The notes beneath the pieces are model-generated. The model worked only from the letters and a program-made list of their open reading frames with translations. It did no database searches and was not told the DNA's origin. The position numbers and the translations under genes were made by a program. A stretch of 53,607 nucleotides of DNA from an uncultured Lachnospiraceae bacterium (GTDB lineage Bacteria; Bacillota; Clostridia; Lachnospirales; Lachnospiraceae): the NCBI GenBank assembly GCA_944376425.1, contig CALWCS010000154.1:1-53607 (forward strand). The letters run 5' to 3'. Below, piece by piece: positions 17,956-26,249 of the stretch. Numbering within the stretch: the first letter of the stretch is position 1; every line of letters starts with the position of its first letter.

Positions 17956-18828
17956 ATGACAGAAATTAGAAACTTTTTTATTCAGTATTTATCCTGGCTT
18001 TCTGTGCCAACTTTTCACATATCGATTACAGATGTACTGGAAATCATAATCCTGTCAGTAATTGTGTACCGCATTCTGCTCTGGATTAAAGATTCAAGGG
18101 CATGGACTCTTTTAAAGGGAATTGTCTTTATCTGTGTATTCATTCTGATTGCAAAAATTTTTCAGATGGATACGATTATGTATATTATCACAAAAGGGCT
18201 TGACATGATTGTTGTGGCAACCCTTGTTATTTTTCAGCCTGAGCTTAGAAGAGCTCTGGAGCAGCTTGGAGAAAAAAAGATTTTTTCCTCTCTGATTCCT
18301 TTTGATAACACAAGGGAGATTAAACAGCGATTCAGCGATAAGACGATCAATGAGCTGGTAAAAGGCTGTGTGGAGATGGGAAAAGCAAAGACAGGAGCGC
18401 TGATTGTAATTGAACAAAATGTCGTGCTGACTGAATTCGAACGGACAGGGATTGCACTGGATTCCATTTTAACAAGCCAGCTGCTGATTAATATCTTTGA
18501 GCATAATACACCTTTGCATGACGGTGCGGTCATCGTAAGAGGAGACCGAATTGTTGCGGCAACTTGCTATCTGCCTTTGTCTGATAATATGGAATTAAGC
18601 AAAGATTTGGGAACAAGACACCGTGCCGGCGTAGGTGTCAGTGAAGTGACGGATTCTCTTACTATTATTGTATCAGAAGAAACCGGAAAAATTTCCCTGG
18701 CCTTAAAAGGAAAATTGATGAGAGATGTCAGTTCAGAAGTACTTCGAGAACAGCTTGTCATTGTACAGAATAAATCGGTCGATGCCAAAAAGTTTAAATT
18801 GTGGAAGGGGTGGGGGTGGAGCAAATGA
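17956..18828 (+). CDS. cdaA: membrane diadenylate cyclase CdaA
   Basis: Makes cyclic di-AMP from two ATP. Three N-terminal membrane helices (residues ~15-95) precede the DAC domain, which has the catalytic DGA motif (HDGAVIV near 187) and the GTRHRAGVG motif near 219. I chose the ATG at 17956 (290 residues): AAGGAGG ends at 17946, nine bases before it, whereas the in-frame ATG at 17947 lies directly on the ribosome site. c-di-AMP controls potassium and osmolyte transport and is tied to wall stress. cdaR follows with a four-base overlap. The usual third gene glmM is not here. Confidence 0.95.
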   Translation: MTEIRNFFIQYLSWLSVPTFHISITDVLEIIILSVIVYRILLWIKDSRAWTLLKGIVFICVFILIAKIFQMDTIMYIITKGLDMIVVATLVIFQPELRRALEQLGEKKIFSSLIPFDNTREIKQRFSDKTINELVKGCVEMGKAKTGALIVIEQNVVLTEFERTGIALDSILTSQLLINIFEHNTPLHDGAVIVRGDRIVAATCYLPLSDNMELSKDLGTRHRAGVGVSEVTDSLTIIVSEETGKISLALKGKLMRDVSSEVLREQLVIVQNKSVDAKKFKLWKGWGWSK

Positions 18829-20132
18829 AGAAGCGAAAATGGATGAATAATATAGGCTTAAAGATCATTTCTCTTCTTGTTGCTTTTGGAATCTGGTTGA
18901 TGGTAGTCAATACAGATGATCCTGAAAAGACACAGCCCTTTAATGTAACGGTAACAATTGAGAACAACGAAAGATTGGAAGAAGCTGGAAAAGTATACCG
19001 AGTCGTAGACAATACAGACGAAGTGACAATCTGGGTAACGGCAAGAAAATCTATTATCCAGAATCTGCGTGCTTCAGATTTTAAAGTTATTGCTGATTTT
19101 GAGAATTTTAACGAGATGATTGGTTCTATTCCGCTGACCGTAGAATGCACAAACAGCAGAATTACAGAGGATAAAATCAAGGTGCTTCCGCCTTCGCTTA
19201 AAATTGAGCTGGAGGATAAAAAAGAACAGGAATTTGTATTAAGTGTAGAAAAAACGGGAACGCCGGCAAAAGGATATGAAGTTGCTTCTATGGAAGTAGA
19301 ACAGGGCAGAAAGATTTATATTGCAGGAGCAGAAAGTTTACTGCAGATTATTGGAAAAGTCACTGTGCCGGTTTCTGTACAGGGATATTCGTCAGACAGA
19401 ACGGTTACCTCTACGATCCGAATTACAGACAAAAACGGGGCGGCTTTTACAGAAAGTCAGATGAACAGCCTGGAGTTAAAGACAATGGAAGGGGCAGTGA
19501 TTTCAGAAGGAAAGGTAGATGTTAATTTAACTTTTTGGCCTATTAAGAGCGGTGTTCCGATTGAAGTGATCCCGGAAGGAACGCCGGCTGACGGATATCA
19601 TATCTCTGAAATTACTACAACACCGGAAACGTTAAACATTGCAGGATCAGAGCAGGCTCTCGAAAATATGGGAGATTCGCTGAAAATAGAAAATCTGGTT
19701 TCTGTAGAAGGAATGTCAGAAACGGTAGAAGAAGAAATTGATATTTCAGATATTCTGGAAGAATATAATGTGAAGCTGGAAGAAGGAACGGATCCGACTG
19801 TGACGGTAAGAGTAAAAATCGAAAAATGGGGAGATACGACCGTTGCTTTTCCGGTATCTGAACTAAAAATTATTTCTTATCCGGAAGGCAAAAATTTGGT
19901 ATTTACACCTGCAGACCAACTGTTGATAGGAGTACGTTCCACGGGCAGTGAAATAGCATCCATTACCGCTGATGAAATGACAGCATCTGTAGATCTTACG
20001 GATTATCAGGATGCCGGAACTTACACTGTACCGGTAGACATAGAACTTCCGGAAGGATATGAGCTTGTATCGCCAGTCACCATCTATGTAAATATAGAAG
20101 ATGTGGAACAGAGCAGTCCTGACACCGAATAG
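18825..20132 (+). CDS. cdaR: CdaR/YbbR-domain regulator of CdaA
   Basis: 435 residues from the ATG at 18825. One N-terminal membrane anchor (IGLKIISLLVAFGIWLMVV) is followed by about four YbbR repeats outside the membrane; typical beta-strand phrases recur (TVTIENN, VPVSVQGY, VPIEVIPEG, VPVDIELPEG). The frame is open upstream to a GTG at 18801, but the ATG in the ATGA overlap with cdaA has GGTGGAG before it. CdaR binds CdaA and tunes its activity in Bacillus and Listeria. The acidic, repeat-rich extracellular part could sense wall state. Confidence 0.93.
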   Translation: MKKRKWMNNIGLKIISLLVAFGIWLMVVNTDDPEKTQPFNVTVTIENNERLEEAGKVYRVVDNTDEVTIWVTARKSIIQNLRASDFKVIADFENFNEMIGSIPLTVECTNSRITEDKIKVLPPSLKIELEDKKEQEFVLSVEKTGTPAKGYEVASMEVEQGRKIYIAGAESLLQIIGKVTVPVSVQGYSSDRTVTSTIRITDKNGAAFTESQMNSLELKTMEGAVISEGKVDVNLTFWPIKSGVPIEVIPEGTPADGYHISEITTTPETLNIAGSEQALENMGDSLKIENLVSVEGMSETVEEEIDISDILEEYNVKLEEGTDPTVTVRVKIEKWGDTTVAFPVSELKIISYPEGKNLVFTPADQLLIGVRSTGSEIASITADEMTASVDLTDYQDAGTYTVPVDIELPEGYELVSPVTIYVNIEDVEQSSPDTE

Positions 20133-20165
20133 AAGAAAAAGCGGAACAGGGGGGATAAAATTGAT

Positions 20166-20438
20166 ATGGTAAGTCAAAAAATAGTGATTAAAAATAAAAA
20201 GGGGCTTCACATGAGACCGGTAACACAGATGTGCAGCGAAGCAGCAAAATATGAAGCGATTATAACATTCACTGTCGGCAATAAGACAGTGAATGCAAAA
20301 AGTCTTCTAAATGTGTTGGGAGCAAAAGTGCAGTATGGAGATGAGATTGAATTTGTCTGTGAAGGAATCGATGAAAAAGAAGCGCTGGAAAAGATGATTC
20401 AGATCATTGAACAGGGACTTGGAGAAGAGATCAAATAA
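20166..20438 (+). CDS. ptsH: phosphocarrier protein HPr
   Basis: 90 residues. The active-site motif reads GLHMRP with His15 intact, and the HPr-kinase site Ser46 is present (AKSLLN). HPr relays phosphate from Enzyme I to sugar-specific EIIA domains of the PTS, and its Ser46-phosphate form serves catabolite control. MRP in place of the usual ARP is a mild variant. It lies 33 bases after cdaR with a GGGGG-rich ribosome site and is closed by a terminator, so it ends the cdaA operon. Enzyme I is not in the window. Confidence 0.92.
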   Translation: MVSQKIVIKNKKGLHMRPVTQMCSEAAKYEAIITFTVGNKTVNAKSLLNVLGAKVQYGDEIEFVCEGIDEKEALEKMIQIIEQGLGEEIK

Positions 20439-20439
20439 T

Positions 20440-20497
20440 AAAAAAGGATGGATGCCAAAGAATGACATAGGTCAAAGAAAGCATACCATCCTTTTTT
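20440..20497 (+). terminator. terminator of the cdaA-cdaR-HPr operon
   Basis: A 12-bp perfect stem (20440-20451 with 20486-20497) continued by 4 more pairs past a one-base bulge, ending in six T. Confidence 0.85.
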
Positions 20498-20525
20498 GGC
20501 AGAATTTTTTAGAGCGTTAAAGAAA

Positions 20526-20561
20526 GCGCCGTCCTACAGAAAATTGTCTGTAAGACAGCGC
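20526..20561 (-). terminator. terminator of the L,D-transpeptidase gene
   Basis: A 15-position stem (20526-20540 with 20547-20561) just after the transpeptidase stop. On the plus strand it has two C-A mismatches; on the minus strand these become U-G pairs, so the stem is complete only in minus-strand RNA. A T-rich run (TTTCTTT) follows on that strand. Confidence 0.75.
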
Positions 20562-20574
20562 CCGTTCATAAATG

Positions 20575-22650
20575 TCAGATGTTTGGATCTGTCGGATCGT
20601 AGTTCTGAGTTAATGGAATACGAATTGGTGTCGGTTTTCCAAGAGGTCCTGGAGAACTTGCATCGTCATAGATATAAACCTCTGTTCCGATTGGACAATT
20701 GTCGTACATCCATTTAGCATCTGCACAGGTCAGACGAATACATCCAGCTGAAGCAGGTTCTCCTAATTTATTGTAATAATCTGCTTTTAAAGTGTAAATG
20801 TTCATCTGATAATATGGTACAGAGTGGAATAAAATATCCGCTGTAATATGGGAACAATATTGCTCGTAACTTGGACCGTCCAGTGTATGCCAGCGAAGTT
20901 TATCAAGCAGCTGGAAATGTCCTGCCGGAGTCCAGCCCAGAACAAGTCCTGTGGAGCACACCATTGCTTTACAAGGAATATTTCCGCGATAAATAGTGAT
21001 ACAATTCATCAGACGATTTACATAAATCTTATATGGACCAGTCAGCGGGATAGCTCCGCTAGTTCCAAAATCATAAGTAACTCCGTCGATGACGTGACGT
21101 CCGGTGTACATAACACCGTCAGAACCAAAATAATAACCATAGTTATTCAGTCCCAGCCATCCTACAGCACGCGTTCCGTCATATTTCAGATAATACCATT
21201 TGCCTCCGATCTGTTTCCAACAATCTTTTTGAATGGTACCGTCAGAACCCATATAATAATAGGAACCGCCGTCAGAAGCCCAGCCATTTTTGACCATTGC
21301 CTTTGTAGAAGGACTGAAATAGTACCGGTTACCGTTGATTTCCTTCCATCCTGTCTGTGCAGTACCGTCAGAGTATAAGTAATAGGTTTTTCCGCCTGTA
21401 GTGATGAGTCCGGTTCGTTTTTTACCGGAGTTATCTAAGTAATAGGTACCGCCGCCGATTGTGACAAGACCTCTCATTTTTGCACCGGTTTGCGGATCGA
21501 AATAGAACCAGTATCCGCTGTATTTTTGCCATCCGGTTAAAAGAGCACCGCTTGCGCTGGCCCAGTAATTCTTTCCGTTTCTGGAGAAATGAGCGTCGGT
21601 GATCAAAGAACCGTCTGCACGTACATAGTAGAGACGATTATTATAGCGGACAAGACAATCTTTACTCATGACACCACTGCTGTTAAAGTAATATTTTTGT
21701 CCTCGAATCGTAACCCATTTGTTTTTAACAGCCGCACCGTCAGAACCGAAATAATAAGTCTTACCGTTTACCGTTGTGCGGGTATTGGAAACACGTGTAC
21801 CATAACGGTTAAAATAAAACAGCTTTCCATTGACGTGATGGAGACTGCTGATCATCAGAGTATAGTCAAGTTTTGCGTAGTAATATTTTCCGGTGTCCGG
21901 GTCCATTTTATAGCCCCTTAAGCAATTTCCGGCATTATCCAGAAAATAGTATGTGCCGTTGATCTTATAAGGACCGGCTTTGCCAAGAATCAAAGAACCC
22001 ATACTGTTAAATGCTTTCATCTGGGAACCAGACTGCACGACTCCGGGAGAACCGATTCCATCGGCATTGAGATAATACGTTTTTCCATTAAATTGGTAAA
22101 TCTGATTGCAGACAAGACGACACTGTTTGTCAAAAATCAGAAACTTTCCGGTGTAGCCGGGAATACGCTGCGTGGTACTTCCATTACAGAATAGATGAGC
22201 GTCTGAAGGAGATCCGTAATACCGTTCTCCTTTAAGATTGGTGAGCCATCCTGTAGAAAGACGTCCATCTTCATTAAAGTAATACCAAGAATTAGACGAA
22301 GAAGGTTTAACAGGACCAGACCAGCCGGTGCGCAACCTTCCGCTTAATGCAGGATCGAAGTAATAAAATTCTCCCACACGTAAAAGATTCTGTCCGATCT
22401 GTACTTTGATAGCACCTTGTTGTTTATAGCCGTCTTTTAGATAATAGATTCCATCAGGCAATTGGATTGGACCTGTATAATTTTCTTTTGAGGCATAATA
22501 TTCGCCTTTAGAATCTTTTCTCCATCCGACTTCTTGGGCAGCCTCCACAGAAGGATCAGAAGATTGTGCTGCTGCAGAGACGAGAAGCGGAGTACCTAAA
22601 GTAAGACATGCAGCGGCACAGAGAACAGATAATAATTTGCGCGTTTTCAT
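20575..22650 (-). CDS. secreted L,D-transpeptidase with cell-wall-binding repeats
   Basis: 691 residues. A signal peptide (MKTRKLLSVLCAAACLTLG, cleavage near VSAAA) is followed by about 500 residues of wall-binding repeats of the pattern W/Y-x-x-I-x-G-x-x-YYF-x-x-x-G, the PF01473-like class that binds choline or glycan in other species. The C-terminal YkuD domain (residues ~555-680) has both key motifs: the HSVPY region and SAGCIRL with the catalytic cysteine, encoded near 20735. The enzyme should make 3-3 cross-links in peptidoglycan or attach proteins outside the cell. AAAGGAG precedes the ATG on the minus strand. It diverges from the amidase gene across 411 bases. Confidence 0.95.
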   Translation of the reverse strand: MKTRKLLSVLCAAACLTLGTPLLVSAAAQSSDPSVEAAQEVGWRKDSKGEYYASKENYTGPIQLPDGIYYLKDGYKQQGAIKVQIGQNLLRVGEFYYFDPALSGRLRTGWSGPVKPSSSNSWYYFNEDGRLSTGWLTNLKGERYYGSPSDAHLFCNGSTTQRIPGYTGKFLIFDKQCRLVCNQIYQFNGKTYYLNADGIGSPGVVQSGSQMKAFNSMGSLILGKAGPYKINGTYYFLDNAGNCLRGYKMDPDTGKYYYAKLDYTLMISSLHHVNGKLFYFNRYGTRVSNTRTTVNGKTYYFGSDGAAVKNKWVTIRGQKYYFNSSGVMSKDCLVRYNNRLYYVRADGSLITDAHFSRNGKNYWASASGALLTGWQKYSGYWFYFDPQTGAKMRGLVTIGGGTYYLDNSGKKRTGLITTGGKTYYLYSDGTAQTGWKEINGNRYYFSPSTKAMVKNGWASDGGSYYYMGSDGTIQKDCWKQIGGKWYYLKYDGTRAVGWLGLNNYGYYFGSDGVMYTGRHVIDGVTYDFGTSGAIPLTGPYKIYVNRLMNCITIYRGNIPCKAMVCSTGLVLGWTPAGHFQLLDKLRWHTLDGPSYEQYCSHITADILFHSVPYYQMNIYTLKADYYNKLGEPASAGCIRLTCADAKWMYDNCPIGTEVYIYDDASSPGPLGKPTPIRIPLTQNYDPTDPNI

Positions 22651-22741
22651 AAAAACTCCTTTCTAAAATATTTTCCTTTTTTCTCAGAAGTAAAAATCCA
22701 AGAGACATCTCATAGTTTTTTAGGATTTCCTCTTATTATTA

Positions 22742-22770
22742 AATATACTATATGCAAAAGGAGTTTGCAA
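22742..22770 (-). promoter_or_regulatory. promoter of the L,D-transpeptidase gene
   Basis: On the minus strand TTGCAA (22765-22770), 17-base spacer, TATATT (22742-22747), about 90 bases before the start. The 5' leader between here and the gene holds a long-loop AAATCC/GGATTT pairing of unknown use. Confidence 0.5.
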
Positions 22771-22798
22771 TTAGCTTCAAAACTTCTTAAGTAATTTT

Positions 22799-22822
22799 AA
22801 GGAAATATGCAAAAATTTCCTT
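22799..22822. promoter_or_regulatory. inverted repeat between the divergent wall-enzyme promoters
   Basis: AAGGAAAT (22799-22806) and ATTTCCTT (22815-22822) form a perfect 8-bp inverted repeat. It lies between the two divergent promoters in the 22651-23061 gap and could be an operator shared by both genes. No regulator is known. Confidence 0.3.
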
Positions 22823-22943
22823 CTGAATTTTCTTAGAGCTATGATTGATCTGCTTAAGGAAAAGAGATCGTATTTTCTATGGCAGAAAGAAGAAGTTGGA
22901 AAGATAATGAATGAAAAAAAGATTACAAAAATATTACAAAAAA

Positions 22944-22972
22944 TTGACAAAAGTTAGATACTATTTTATAAT
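22944..22972 (+). promoter_or_regulatory. consensus sigma-A promoter of the amidase gene
   Basis: TTGACA (22944-22949), 17-base spacer, TATAAT (22967-22972): both hexamers perfect. It lies 90 bases before the amidase start, so strong expression is expected. Confidence 0.9.
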
Positions 22973-23061
22973 AAAAATAATAGTTATTCTGTAACGCGGA
23001 TTAAGGATTTCACAGAATAATTATCGATAAGAAACTGAAAAAATTAGGGAAAGGAGTATTT

Positions 23062-25182
23062 ATGAACCAGAGTAACAGAAAGAGAAAATGTATGGGATGG
23101 ATTGCCTATTTGCTGGTATGTGTGATTATGCTTGGAAGCTTTCAGGGAATCACTGCACAGGCAGAAGAAAGTGTACCAGAAACTCAGACATACGAGATGG
23201 AGACGATTCCTTCTGAAACGGAGACAGAACTTGTAGTAGAACAGACAGAAACACCAGAAACAGAAACACCGGAGACAGAAGCACCGGAGACAGAAGCGCC
23301 GGAAACAGAAGCACCAGAGACAGAAGCGCCAGAGACAGAAGCGCCGGAAACAGAAGCGCCGGAAACAGAAGTGCCGGAGACAGAAGCCCAGGAGACAGAG
23401 GCACAAGAGACAGAAACAGAGACGGAGACAGAAAAAAATACTGCAGAAATTGTAATGATGTATCTGGGACAGCCTGCTACAGAAGATATTTCACAGGCTA
23501 TTATCTTTCAGGTCGATACGGATGGAAAATCTTTGGAGTATGCTGTGCTTTCGTACATAGATCCTGTTTCAGGACAAAATACTCAGGCAGCATCTGTAGA
23601 GATTGCAGATGATTATATTGCTTTTTTGATATCGGGAACTGCTTTGGAACAAAGTAATTTGCAGACACTTTCTGTAACGGTAGGAGGAGAAGCGATAGAA
23701 TGCTCCATTTCGGATTTTATCAGCAGTCAGGAGACCGTTTCAGGATCTTTTCAGGAAGAAGGAACGATATCCGATGAATCTCAGATTGAAGCTTACAGCA
23801 CACAAGAGACAGGGCTTGTAGCAGGAGACGCTTCGCAGATCGGAAGCATTTTGGCGGCGGCAGGAGCGGAAGCTGATGCAGGAGAAGACGTTTCCAGAGC
23901 AGCAAGTACTTTAGTCGTTGTATTGGATCCCGGACATGGAGGATATGACGGAGGTGCTTCCCGTACTTGGAATGGTGTCAGCTATATTGAAAAAGATATT
24001 GCTCTGAAAATTTCACAGGCGACAAAAGAAGAACTGGAGACATATGCGGGAGTCCGTGTTTATATGACAAGAACGTCAGATGTCTACGTAGGACTAAAAG
24101 AAAGAGTAGACTATGCGGTATCTGTAGGAGCAGATGTGCTGGTCAGTCAGCATATTAACTCTACGGCACAAAACCAGACGACAGTTTCAGGAGCGTTAGT
24201 CTATGTTTCAACAGGAAAATACCGTCCTGATGTTGCAAATGAGGCAAAAGAGCTTGCAGCTGAAATCCTTTCTAAATTAAGCAGCATTGGACTGGAAAAT
24301 ATGGGATTTTTAATTCAGGAAAGTGACGATGGAGATAAATATCCAAATGGACAGCCATCAGATTATATGGCAATTATCCGTTATGGTATCCTTGCCAATC
24401 TTCCAAGTATGATTGTAGAGCATGGATTTGTAAGCAACCCGTCTGACTGTGAACTATATTATGGAAGCGATGAAAAAATTAAGGCACTTGGTGTTGCAGA
24501 TGCTCGTGCAATTGCGGAATACTATGGACTGCAAAAGAAAAATACAGGGACAATCCAACCGGGATTTAATGTAGTAAATGGAAAGACACGGTACTATACG
24601 GAAGACCTGAAAATGGTTACAGGATGGTATCGGATAGACGGAGATTTATACTATTTTAACCGTTATGGTACAATGCTGACAGGCAGATGGAAATTGACAG
24701 ACGGATATTATCATCATTTCCATGATGACGGCGTCGTAAAATCAGGCTGGAATACAATAAATGGAAAGAAATACTTTATGAACAGCAGAGGTGTTATGCA
24801 GTTTGGATGGCTGAAATATGGAACGAAATGGTATTATCTTCAGAGTGACGGATCACTTGCGATCAGCAAACACTTGAAAGTGGACGGAAATTATTACTAT
24901 GTCAATCGATATGGACGCCGTGTAACGGGATGGGGAAAACTTGGAACAAGCGTTTTATATTATGACAGCAACGGAATTCGTCAGCATGGATGGACAGACA
25001 TCGATGGAGAAACTTACTATTTCAGAACTGTAAATGGTCATATGGTAAAAAGTTACTGGACAACACGTAACGGAAGCTGGGTATATTTAAAATCAGACGG
25101 AACGATGGCAAAATCAGAAACTTTGTATATCGGAGGAAGCTGGTATCAGTTTGCAGCGAATGGAGCATGCTTAAACCGATAG
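23062..25182 (+). CDS. secreted N-acetylmuramoyl-L-alanine amidase with wall-binding repeats
   Basis: 706 residues. Signal peptide (WIAYLLVCVIMLGSFQGITAQA), then a disordered Pro-Glu-Thr tract of 11 five-residue units (23251-23415), an acidic linker region, an Amidase_3 domain (residues ~283-485), and C-terminal wall-binding repeats (496-703) of the same type as in the L,D-transpeptidase. Zinc ligands and catalytic residues of the family are visible: DPGHGG, the Glu of YIEKDIAL, QHINS and VEHGFVSN. It cuts the bond between MurNAc and the stem peptide, so it acts in cell separation or wall turnover. AAAGGAG precedes the ATG, behind a perfect promoter. Confidence 0.95.
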   Translation: MNQSNRKRKCMGWIAYLLVCVIMLGSFQGITAQAEESVPETQTYEMETIPSETETELVVEQTETPETETPETEAPETEAPETEAPETEAPETEAPETEAPETEVPETEAQETEAQETETETETEKNTAEIVMMYLGQPATEDISQAIIFQVDTDGKSLEYAVLSYIDPVSGQNTQAASVEIADDYIAFLISGTALEQSNLQTLSVTVGGEAIECSISDFISSQETVSGSFQEEGTISDESQIEAYSTQETGLVAGDASQIGSILAAAGAEADAGEDVSRAASTLVVVLDPGHGGYDGGASRTWNGVSYIEKDIALKISQATKEELETYAGVRVYMTRTSDVYVGLKERVDYAVSVGADVLVSQHINSTAQNQTTVSGALVYVSTGKYRPDVANEAKELAAEILSKLSSIGLENMGFLIQESDDGDKYPNGQPSDYMAIIRYGILANLPSMIVEHGFVSNPSDCELYYGSDEKIKALGVADARAIAEYYGLQKKNTGTIQPGFNVVNGKTRYYTEDLKMVTGWYRIDGDLYYFNRYGTMLTGRWKLTDGYYHHFHDDGVVKSGWNTINGKKYFMNSRGVMQFGWLKYGTKWYYLQSDGSLAISKHLKVDGNYYYVNRYGRRVTGWGKLGTSVLYYDSNGIRQHGWTDIDGETYYFRTVNGHMVKSYWTTRNGSWVYLKSDGTMAKSETLYIGGSWYQFAANGACLNR
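23251..23415 (+). repeat. 15-base in-frame minisatellite (11 units) in the amidase
   Basis: Eleven 15-base units encode TPETE x2, APETE x6, VPETE, AQETE x2. Units vary only at a few third positions and first codons. It forms an extended, negatively charged spacer between the signal peptide and the rest of the enzyme and is likely to vary in unit number between strains. Confidence 0.95.
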
Positions 25183-25202
25183 AGAGATAAACAGATAAAA
25201 AG

Positions 25203-26237
25203 ATGATAGAATTATGTTTTAAGGCAATCAAACTGCTTTTATTTGCAGGCATCTTCCCGATGATTCTGGGAACTTGGTGTACTCATTGGGGAAAAGAAAA
25301 GGATCATCTGATCTTAAATTATCTCAGCGGGTGGATTTTTATACTTGCGGTATTTGAAATTTTATGTGTGCCGATGACTCTGTTAAAAGTGCCATATCAT
25401 ATTCTTAGGCTGTGCAGCCATATTGTTTTTGGAATCTTTGCTTTGACTGGCGTGGTTTTATTTCGGGATCAGATCAGGCAGATGATAAAAAAGGCAGGAG
25501 TGGAAATAAAAACGATTGATTTTTGGAAAGTAATTGCTATTTTAGTTGTGGCATTACAGGCAGTCGTTTTGGTGGCAGCACTTCATGAAGATGCAGATGA
25601 TGCATTTTATGTTGCTGCTGCTGCGACAACTTTAAAAACAGATTCGATGTATTTGTTTTCCAGCTATACAGGAATGCCGCTTCACTCTTTGCCTACACGC
25701 TATGCATTATCAGCATTTCCGATTTTTACCGCATATTTTTCAGAGCTGATCAGTATTCATCCGACTATCACCGCACATACTATCTTTCCAATGATTTTAA
25801 TTCCAGTTGCTTATCTGGTTTACTATCAGATCGGTATGGAATTGACGGGACAAAAAAAGAAGGCATCGTTTTTTGTTGTAGCTGTCAGTTTTTTAAATGT
25901 ATTTGGAAATTTCAGCATTTACACTTCATCTAGTTTTCTGCTGTTTCGGATATGGCAGGGGAAAGCCGCTCTTGCAGCAATTTTTCTGCCGGCTATTTTT
26001 TTAATTGCTTTTCGGATTTACGAAAAAAAAGCTGCACGCTCAGAATGGGTTACGATGTTTTTTCTGCTTTGTTCCTGTTGCATGGTGTCCTCTATGGGAG
26101 TGGCATTGGGACCATTTGTCTTAGGTGCACTTTCTCTTGTAGAACTCATTCGGAAAAGAAGCTTTCGCACTGTCTGGCCCGCATTGACCAGTCTGCTTCC
26201 CTCTCTTGTCTTGGGAGGAATCTACTTGATTCTATAG
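25203..26237 (+). CDS. DUF6077-like polytopic membrane protein, N-terminal part (split gene)
   Basis: 344 residues with about nine membrane segments. A region EDADDAFYVAAAAT near residue 126 resembles the acidic loop of GT-C type membrane glycosyltransferases, and the whole resembles large membrane proteins (DUF6077) often found beside polysaccharide genes. It ends at a TAG (26235-26237) after GGIYLIL, but the same frame continues without other stops into the next feature to give a ~597-residue protein. It is thus either the first half of a gene broken by one nonsense change, or one of two coupled genes. It starts 20 bases after the amidase with only a weak ribosome site. Family assignment is from memory of sequence style and is not certain. 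Confidence 0.65.
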   Translation: MIELCFKAIKLLLFAGIFPMILGTWCTHWGKEKDHLILNYLSGWIFILAVFEILCVPMTLLKVPYHILRLCSHIVFGIFALTGVVLFRDQIRQMIKKAGVEIKTIDFWKVIAILVVALQAVVLVAALHEDADDAFYVAAAATTLKTDSMYLFSSYTGMPLHSLPTRYALSAFPIFTAYFSELISIHPTITAHTIFPMILIPVAYLVYYQIGMELTGQKKKASFFVVAVSFLNVFGNFSIYTSSSFLLFRIWQGKAALAAIFLPAIFLIAFRIYEKKAARSEWVTMFFLLCSCCMVSSMGVALGPFVLGALSLVELIRKRSFRTVWPALTSLLPSLVLGGIYLIL

Positions 26238-26249
26238 GAGGAAATCGAT

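Noticed and set aside
20848..21921. Plus-strand frames opposite the L,D-transpeptidase repeats.
   Set aside because: They are antisense to repeat-coding sequence and have no start signals.
23044..23406. Minus-strand frames opposite the amidase repeat, with Cys/Phe/Arg or Leu/Pro-rich repeats.
   Set aside because: They are the reverse complement of the PETEA-coding minisatellite; no start signal, and composition explained by the repeat.
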